DNA from: Hofstenia miamia
Taxonomy: Eukaryota; Xenacoelomorpha; Acoela
Reading direction: 5' to 3'
NCBI GenBank assembly: GCA_004352715.1
Contig: SCFE01000046.1
Coordinates: 895,651-959,650, forward strand
DNA: 64,000 nt
A program made the translations under genes and the position numbers. Positions 55,951 to 64,000 of the stretch are shown here, piece after piece. The notes under the pieces are model-generated. The model was not told where the DNA came from. It saw nothing but the letters and a program-made list of their open reading frames with translations, and did no database searches. Position 1 is the stretch's first letter. Every line of letters begins with the position of its first letter.

Positions 55951-56042
55951 AAATCAATTGTTTTATGGTCACTGAAATGCCGAATGTAGACCTACAATTG
56001 TAGGTCCACATTCTGCACTTTAATGACCATTAAGCAATTTAT
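55951..56042. repeat. Imperfect ~45-bp-arm hairpin
   Basis: Centre acaa|ttgt at 55997/55998. The inner 16-bp arms (gaatgtagacctacaa and complement) have one mismatch; similarity extends outward through atggtcactgaaatgcc. Resembles a fold-back MITE or a pre-miRNA-like hairpin. Confidence 0.65.
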
Positions 56043-58873
56043 CTATATTTGTGCTATTATATAGATCTAAAGTTATACTTCTTTACTTGTAAAACTTTTC
56101 AATTTGTTTGACGAACCATTTTTTGAATTGCATTTTGTGATATTCTGTATTTTAAGGACTTGGATAACATTTGAACAATATCATGCTTGCTACCTTACGT
56201 TTTTTGGAGCGCAAATAGCCAGGCTGTGATTAAAGTAACTGGGCGAATTGGTTGGGGTGCATGTAACAAAATTGTAGTCAATGTTACTACAGAATAGAAG
56301 AAAGCAATTAATTTCTCTATAATAACTAGCATATCTTGGATCTATGAAATCACAAAAGGCAAATATATTTTTTATGCAATGAAATGCCAATTACACCTTG
56401 TTTATCAGCATTTGGTTGGTGTAAAACGGTGCAATTTGGGGCGAATCAGTTAAATGCGTGTAACTAATCAATAAAGTATTAAACTGAGCCAAAAATGAAT
56501 AATTGACAAAAAATTATAATACTATAAAGTTCAGTCAATGAATGGGGAAGCAACGCAAATTGCACAGAAAAAGCATTTATAGAAGGTTGCTCTAGTGACA
56601 GAGGAGTTCAGCAACCCACGAACGTAACACATTTTCCATAGTTCTACTCCGAGTTGCAACCTTTTTAAGAAATGTAACCCATGCAACCTGGATAAAGTTT
56701 GACCCAAAGACCCAGCAATACCCAATGAAATTGCAAAATCATGACTTGGTGACCCGAATGAATCTTTTATAAATTTATGACGTTGCTTGAATATTTCTAA
56801 AGTATAAATTTTGTGTACAAAAATTTAGTGGTTGATGAAGTAAATTCCTTTGGATATATTTTGTATTGTACAGTTTTGATTATTAATGCAAACAGAAAGC
56901 TAAATGTTGAAGTCTACAAGTAGTTCTCAGAACCCCCAAAGTTAATTATTTGGCTTTGTATTGGGCTGCTCAGTAACATCATCATTATTTTGAGCTGATG
57001 TTCTGTTAAAGAAAGTATGCTTTTTAGTTAAATACAGGAATGGGGATTTTTATCGTTATAGTTTTCCTATTGCGTCTTTCAAACTTATAAGCCATGCATT
57101 CAAACAGCCCGAAAGCTACCCATAGGGTAACCCTCAGTTTTAGATCCAATTTTAGGGAATAAGATGTATTACACATACAAAGTGTCTACAAACACCCTAA
57201 TATTTATTATGTTAACTATTAACCATGGACTTTAATACTTCACTTTTCTGCCGGCAACATCAATTGTTTACATGTATCTAGGATCATGTAACTATTTAAA
57301 TGTAAAGCTATCTATATGTAAAGGTAATAACAAGCTTATGTCGTTGGGTTGCATATATTTCCTCATTTTTAAAAATAAAAACAATTGATGTACAACACCA
57401 AAATATCCAGTCACTGATTGCTTTCCTTGAGCCACTACCATTAAATCAGTATCTGGTGATCGTCATACTTCATTGATTCTTCCTTCACTGCAATACATCC
57501 GCTTTGAGTTTCAGCCCTGTACACTGCTGTTGATCTAAGCAGATTACTCTAAGATGCCAAGCAGATAATTACAATGCAGTCGTAATTAAGATGGAGATAA
57601 TTACCTAATGATGAGCAGTAGGAAAAATAAAGTGATGCCTGCCAGAGAAAAATCATGCATTAACTCTACAAAGATATATCGAAGATTGCTAGACTACAGT
57701 TAGATTTGACCAGGTGCAGATTCTACACTACTAACCTCATTTATGTAATCAGTTTTTACCTGAAATCCACCATAATGTTTGCTGCAAGATACTAGCTCTT
57801 CTATTTGTCATTGAATTTAAGTCACAGAAAGGGAAGAATGGATTTCATTAATGGAATGTCTATCAAGTCAACTAACTTGCTTTCCAAATTCCAAAAATTT
57901 TAGTGACATATTAAATCCTTAGCTGCTAGGATGTGCCATGACATGAAATCCATAAACCCAAACTTAATTTATGAAGTTCCTTTTTTTCAAAGTGACATCA
58001 GCATAATCATTTAAATCAGTAATACTTATTAAAAGGAGTCAAGTACTAATAGGTAAAATGCTCACACATTCAAACTAGTAAATAATAATGAATTTCTGCA
58101 TCCAATCTTAAATTGGTAATCAGCCAAAAACTCCACTTTTTATCTGAAGTTGCATATAGTTACAAGATTACAAATACCACAGCTTGCAAAATAATTTGTG
58201 GAATCAACGATGAATTTACTTAGCTTACTACTAGCCTATCTAACAAGGGTCTCTCACACACTACTAGATAATGTGCTGATTCTCCAATGAGTGATGTTTT
58301 GCCTGTTCTGACTAACTTAACACTAATTACGCGATTATTCTAGGCACTAATATAGCTCTTTGGCTTTAAATACGTAATTAAAACAAGTGATTTTGGTACC
58401 TTATTTATGTCCGGATTTATTTGCACTTCTTATAAGCTTATTTAAAGCTCTATGCAAGTCACGGGAAAATTGTATTTGCTATTAACATTTAATGCTCTTT
58501 TTACGCTTATTTAGTCTCTAAAATGGCTGCGGAATATTGAAAGTTCAGCTTAAGTAAGATAAACAATATTTTAAAATAACTGTTAATATATATAATTAAT
58601 CAGATTTCAGCTTAATATTTTACTAAGAATAAATATGAATGTTTAGCTTTTGCATAACTATTTTATAAAATAAATTAATTTTGATTATATTATTAGTATT
58701 ATTAAATAGATTTATTACATTAATACAGGTCTACAAATATATTAAACAGTCAACAAAAGTCATTTATGGACTGATGAACTACAAGATGATTCGCATGATT
58801 TGCATGGGCAAACAAGATAGTGTGTGCATCTAATATCAATACTAAAAGTGTAACTAAAACTACTTACCAAATT

Positions 58874-58920
58874 AGTTCATCCATGGACTACTAAATAAAT
58901 TTAGTAGGCCATGGTTCATC
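58874..58920. repeat. ~23-bp-arm hairpin
   Basis: Arms ccatggactactaaat and atttagtaggccatgg with a two-base loop and one mismatch, extending to agttcat/atgaacc. Confidence 0.7.
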
Positions 58921-59280
58921 TTATCAATAAATGAGATGGGTGCAATTGTATATATAATTACATACAAAAAATATTCAATTTAGTATAAATTTAATTTTCA
59001 ACTTTATTTAAAGTAGAAAGTTAAAATATAGCACAAAATATCTAAAGGGTCAGACAATACATAAACTTAATTTTATTTGAAACCTAAAATAAAATATAAG
59101 ACAATGGTAAAAATTTAGTCTGTCAAAGAATTGTGGGAAAAGTTTTGATAAACTATATTGAAGCACCTAAGCATTTATTATTAAACTAACAAAAACAAAT
59201 AAACCAAAAAAATGAATTCGGCTCATCTCAATTTGCGGAATCTGCTGAATGTTTAAGAGACGTAGAGTTGCATAGGCTTA

Positions 59281-59525
59281 CCCAAGTAAAAATTTAAGAT
59301 GATAGTGGTTATTTTTTAACGGAAACATTATGGGTATTAAAAACCCATTTATTTTCGATATTTTTGTGACTAAATCCATATTTATAATAAAAAACGTTTA
59401 TTTTTGGTTATTTTATAACGAAAATGGTTTTTTCTTATTTTTGGTTATTTAATGATGAAAACGGTTTTGGGTTTTAAATGTTTATTTTTTGGTTATTCAA
59501 CATTAGATTCAAATTGATTTATTCC

Positions 59526-59588
<63 letters not shown>

Positions 59589-60159
59589 TTCTTGACTTAA
59601 AGCAAATGATCAAAAATAGTTCTTGCAAACATTTTATACATTAGAAATGTGAGCTAACAGATTTTCTACAAGTTCAATTTTATAAATCTAGAATAATCAT
59701 ATATAGGAGGATCAATCTATGATGATTATGCATGAACTAGAAAATGGCTACAGAAAGACATTGGCATTAAGTATGATAAATGATCTTGTATAAGTGATAT
59801 TCTGAAGTTTACAAAGTACCATCAGCAGAAATACACTTGGAATAGTTTAATTCAATGATTCATTGATTGCAAGTGTGTAGGATACTGAATAGCAACTAAA
59901 GCAAATGCCTTCAAGGCAAAGTTAGTTTTGTTATTCCATACACATATAGGGTTATGTAAAATGGAAAAAGTAGTTTGTCGTAAAAAGGTTAAAATTTAGT
60001 TTAATTTTGGTTTCAAGAAAACCGTATTTTATTTGCTAAAAACCTGTTTTTGTCTGGACATTTAACCAAAAAATAACATTTAAAAAATTTTTTAAAATGA
60101 TTTTGGTTATAAAATAACGGTTTATTTTTGGCTAAAATTTAGTAATTTTTGTGCGTGGG
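59281..60159. mobile_element. MITE-like TIR element, TA target duplication
   Basis: 879 bp. Left cccaagtaaaaatttaag and right (complement) cccacgcacaaaaattacta; TA flanks both ends (59279-59280 and 60160-60161). The subterminal regions are filled with ggttattttataacgaaaa-type repeats. A (TAA)n microsatellite of ~57 bp lies at 59527-59584. No open frame. A related copy is at 44193-44802. Confidence 0.65.
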
Positions 60160-62295
60160 TAGAAGCATTGAATATGACAACATAATCACTTCAAATTTGG
60201 ATTCATCGAATTAAGAGTATTTTTCAGCATTTTTCTTTTAGAAGAGAACCTGAAAAGGTTTAGTGTCTGAGGTCGAATTCTTTTTATTTCTCTTGATGGA
60301 TGAATTTCTATTAATTGAAAATCCTACGCAATTAAATTATATTTAAATGCTTATAAAATGCTAAAAATGCAGGCCTGTGCTACTAGTACTGGAAACAGTG
60401 TCCAGCTCATTAGATAGCCACATTATTACACTATAAGAAAATGCAAAGTTACATGTCTACACAAGAGCTAACACAATATTAGAGAATATTGAGTACTCTT
60501 AAAACGTATTTAAGTGAAGCTTATGCTTACATAATTTAGAAATAGTCTCTCTAAGCCAATTTCACTTCAAATTTGACCTATATTAGTTTTAAACTTTCAA
60601 AACTATTGCAATTAGTGAAAGGGTATGCAACATGTTGGTAACATTAATTTTGCACATTTTCATTTGTCTTGCAACTTTTGAAAAAAGTAAGTTAAATATT
60701 TTCAGTATACTATATATCAAATACAATTTTATATATTTAACCTGCATCTTGATGACTGAAAAATCGCATGAATATAACACAACTACAAGCGTTCATGTTA
60801 AATAAATGCTTACTAATTGGGTAATGAAGATCTGCTACGCTCGTGTTAACTTGATCTTTAAAATATACACAAAGCACGAAAAAAATTCTTTATAAATGCA
60901 GCTATTCAAATTTGTATTCAAATTTGTATTCAAATGTGTTTTTCAGTTTCTATTAAATGGGTTTTCAATTAACCAAAATTGCATTGGTTTTATGACCTTG
61001 ATTGAGTTAGCTGTTCAAGTTTCAAAGACTTAGCAATAATCTATTTAGAAAATGATTGTGAATTTACTTCTAATACGTAAGAGAATATTTCATATGAAAT
61101 TATAATTGTATAATCTATTATATATTTTAGTGTTAATTTTTGTTGACAGTGGCACTCAAATTATTTGAAGATATCCCTAGAATTTTGCATGAAGACTTTC
61201 AAAAATAACTAAATAATTCATTGAACTTTTTAGGTTTTTATAACTTGCTAATAGTTATAAAATAGACTAACACTTTATGTACTTTCCGTGATGCTCTTTG
61301 TTAATAAGTTTATTAAAATTTAATTGAAACCTATTTCATTGAATGCTTTGGATTCTTTATTTTCGCTGTTGCGTATTTACTATATAGTACAATGATTTTG
61401 AGTTGAAAATTTTTAAATTTTAACTTAAGCAAAACTGTTATTGCAAAAGTAAATATATGGAAAGCATATAAAATTTCATATAAATTTACTTTTAGTTCTG
61501 AAATCAAAAAATCTAAGAAATAATCTTGAATAATGCATATTCTGAAAAGCAATATGGGCAAAGTCAATTCTTATTTGTCAAACTATAGTTAGATTCATAC
61601 CAATTGCAGATCTTGATTAGCAATGCTTGTACAAACATATGCAGCATGGAATGCAATATATAATACAGAAGGAAGAAATTTAAATTCAACCAAATATTAT
61701 GTTTTACATGAATGCAGACGAACTTAAATAAAAGCAAGTATTGATTGGCATTATATTATGATCAGCCACTGCTTTCATAATTTTTTATGAGATTTTCATA
61801 AATTCAGAAAATATTGCTTACCAAATACTAGATGTGTTGTCTAACATACAATGGCAACTTTAGTCATCTGATAATTTCTAATAGGCTATTTTCAATAAGC
61901 CACAAATGATACCCCTTAGTGATATTTCATGTCATTACTATAAAACTAAAAAAGTATATACATAGATATTTAATGAATTTGAATTATTCATTTAGACAAA
62001 CATTATATCGATTTTTTTTGCTCTATAAACAAGATATAATAATGGTATTTTTGAAATTGTTCATTTAAATACCTGTCAGGTAATTCCTTTGATAACTTCA
62101 TTGTTTTGAATATATTGTAACTTAGTCCAATTTCAAATGTACTATGTTTTTGAGTGGGTTTTTATCTAACGAACAGACAACTGAAGGTTACAAAAGAATG
62201 ATATTAATTCTAGTAATGACAGAAGTGCAATATAAGAATGTAGAAGATGAAAACTCGCAGAACTTTTCCAACTTTTCCATTCATTAAAAAATCTT
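60160..62295. other. No gene recognised
   Basis: AT-rich. Short minus-strand frames (60589-60780, 61331-61567) lack any recognised feature. A (TA)n run follows at 62296-62319. Confidence 0.5.
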
Positions 62296-62621
62296 TATAT
62301 ATATATATATATATATATACTTAAAGAAACAAAATATATCCAGGTCATTCTCCGTCACGTTTTTTACATTTCTGCATACAATGCCCTAGTGGTTTTTTGC
62401 ATATTTACTAAAATTACAGTTGCAACAAATTCAACAGATGAAAAATCTTTATTTAAGAGCTAATAATGAAAGTAATACGTGTAGCAGAAGATGAAAGGGT
62501 AGTTCTAGCTAAATTTTTGGATTTGCATTTGCTTCAATTATCAATTTTGGGGCTAATGACAAAAAACATAGCTACATGAGCTGACCAAGAATAAATGTTG
62601 TAAAAACCCCAAAGAATGTAA

Positions 62622-63007
62622 AACCTGCTCTTAACCCATATGCAACAGACACAACATAGGCATACTATCTGAGTACTATATTTTTTCTAGGTGATGGAAC
62701 TTATCTGGGTTAACTGGGTACTTGAGTTTCAATATACTTAGTAATGTTATGAGGTAGCTAGTTGTCAAAATTCTTTTAATGTACTCCTTTACTATATATA
62801 GACGTGATGCAAAATTTTAAACTTATAGTTTGGCAGTATGCTAAATTTGCATAATGAATGATTGCAAATTATAGGTAGACATTCAAGATTCAAATGTTGC
62901 TTTCACATAATATTTATAATTTGCACAATAAATATTTCAAAGTGAAATTAAGCATGAAATTCAACAAAGGAGTTATAATTTCAGCTTAAGATCACAGATC
63001 AAGTGAC
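62622..63007 (-). repeat. Inverted copy of 52751-53074
   Basis: Complement of the repeat at 52751-53074, about 60 bp longer because of small indels. Confidence 0.7.
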
Positions 63008-63193
63008 ACAGTCAGGTTTCTAATTATGAATCTGACCCCTTAATCCACACATTATACCGTTTCGAAAATTGAAATAAGACCAATAGTAAAGGATTTTGTC
63101 AGGATATCAAATAAAAGTTATGATTTCCAATTGTTAATTAATACGAAAATAAATATATACAAAGACTATCCATATTATCCAAAATACCTCATA

Positions 63194-63620
63194 TACAGGG
63201 TGTTCTAAAAGTCTTCGACACATTTGAGGACCCCATATCTACTTCGCTATGAATTGTAGCAAGATAAAATTTGTGCCATTTTAAGCAAAATTATGTTAAG
63301 TTTTTTGGAAGACTATTGATTTTTGTATTTCTTTTCACACCCATTAATGGAGTTCACTCAACCAGAAAAAGGATTTTGTGTGCTTGAATTTGCAAAATTA
63401 TTTACTGTTGTTCAACACGTATTTGGGAAAGAAGCCGCCACAGATGAACTCCTAGTGAGATTGCATTTTAAATTTATTAAAAAATGGGTGCTCATGCCCA
63501 TCTAAAAGAACAGAAAGTCTCTCAACCTCACATGCAATGCTGGAACACGTTTTGCAAGAATTTTAAAATCGGTTTGATATGCTTAGTTTGACCAATAGTG
63601 CTCAAATTGAACATAATTGA
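63194..63620 (+). mobile_element. Mariner/Tc1-family relic with 5' terminal repeat
   Basis: Starts tacagggtgttctaaaagtc, the typical terminus of many arthropod mariner/IS630-like elements. About 155 bp later a frame opens MEFTQPEKGFCVLEFAKL (63349 on), which resembles the N-terminal HTH of a transposase family, then decays (FGKEAATDELLV, then FIKKWVLMP and a stop). The catalytic domain and right terminus were not found, so it is truncated. Confidence 0.55.
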
Positions 63621-63694
63621 ACATTCCACAGAAAAATTGAGTGAGATAAGCGATATCTCAATCACTTAAATCGATGCGATATTATTTATTAATT

Positions 63695-63982
63695 CAAATA
63701 TTTAAAATTTAAAAGTAATCCTTGAAAATAAAATTTTTGAATATTTTCTACCAAAAATACTCCATAATTTGCATTTATACAAATATTCTGGTTAAAAAAA
63801 GGCAATTTAGCTGATTTTTCATGAATTCTTTTTCAAAATATTTGTTTCATATTTTTAATATTTAGAAAAAATGATGTTATATATTAGATGAGGATACAAT
63901 CCTGTGATTTCTTAGTACAAAACAAACAATATGTATACAGATAGACAATTGAAAGTGCCAATAACCTAAGAGTTCAATTCAA
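63695..63982 (-). repeat. Inverted copy of 54011-54292
   Basis: Complement of 54011-54292, ending in (TA)n at 63983-64000, the window's right edge. Confidence 0.75.
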
Positions 63983-64000
63983 TATATATATATATATATA

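Larger units (their letters stand above)
54950..59280. other. Gene-poor stretch with two hairpins
   Basis: Only short frames without family features. Hairpins are listed separately at 55951-56042 and 58874-58920. I see no RNA gene or transposase here. Confidence 0.5.

Noticed and set aside
56531-56725. 64-codon minus-strand frame
   Set aside because: No start context, domain or homologous copy in the window; length expected by chance.
59527-59584. (TAA)n as a possible coding Asn/Ile/Leu run
   Set aside because: Simple microsatellite inside a MITE-like element.

Overview
This window is AT-rich, gap-containing eukaryotic (almost certainly metazoan) genomic DNA made mostly of decayed mobile elements. 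The evidence is Ty3/gypsy LTR retrotransposons, a Maverick/Polinton giant DNA transposon, a mariner-family transposase of the type common in arthropods, a LINE 3' tail, several TIR/MITE-like elements, many (TA)n microsatellites and AATAAA signals, with no bacterial-style operons or ribosome-binding sites. An arthropod host is my best guess from the mariner family, but it is not proven.

Layout. 1-4027 (minus): the 5' part of a gypsy element (LTR, PBS, gag, aspartic protease) running off the left edge. 4441-5240 (plus): an older gag-protease relic. 5403-12337 (plus): a second gypsy element of the same LTR family, rearranged, with an extra LTR+PBS piece embedded between gag and RT. 12338-21435 (plus): a decayed Polinton carrying a protein-primed-type DNA polymerase B, an SF1 helicase in the same reading frame as the polymerase C-terminus, a capsid-type protein, a small hydrophobic protein, an adenain-like protease and further unassigned genes. 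A solo gypsy LTR (13574-14721) sits inside its polymerase gene. A 14-bp palindrome recurs just upstream of its structural-type genes.

22717-24513 holds the only long intact gene of the window: a 598-codon intronless ORF for a cysteine-rich, many-sequon protein with two DxDxDxxxD-like (VCBS/FG-GAP-type) loops. A second, nearly identical copy lies inverted at 33415-34911. Between them another repeat (a LINE tail) is also present twice in inverted orientation, so 23-35 kb has a nested inverted-repeat layout around an assembly gap.

35.9-64 kb is gene-poor. It holds TIR elements (32394-32991, 37154-37830, 39456-41694, 44193-44802, 59281-60159), an internally deleted mariner (43380-44165), the 3' half of another gypsy element (48001-50203), a direct duplication (45174-47000 and 51204-52321), dispersed inverted repeats and a second mariner/Tc1 relic (63194-63620).

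Six N gaps and five single-N junctions are present. At least three of the single Ns join near-identical tandem copies and look like assembly joins rather than biology. Almost all coding remnants carry stops or frameshifts, so apart from the 598-codon ORF and possibly one protease ORF, no functional gene set is expected here.
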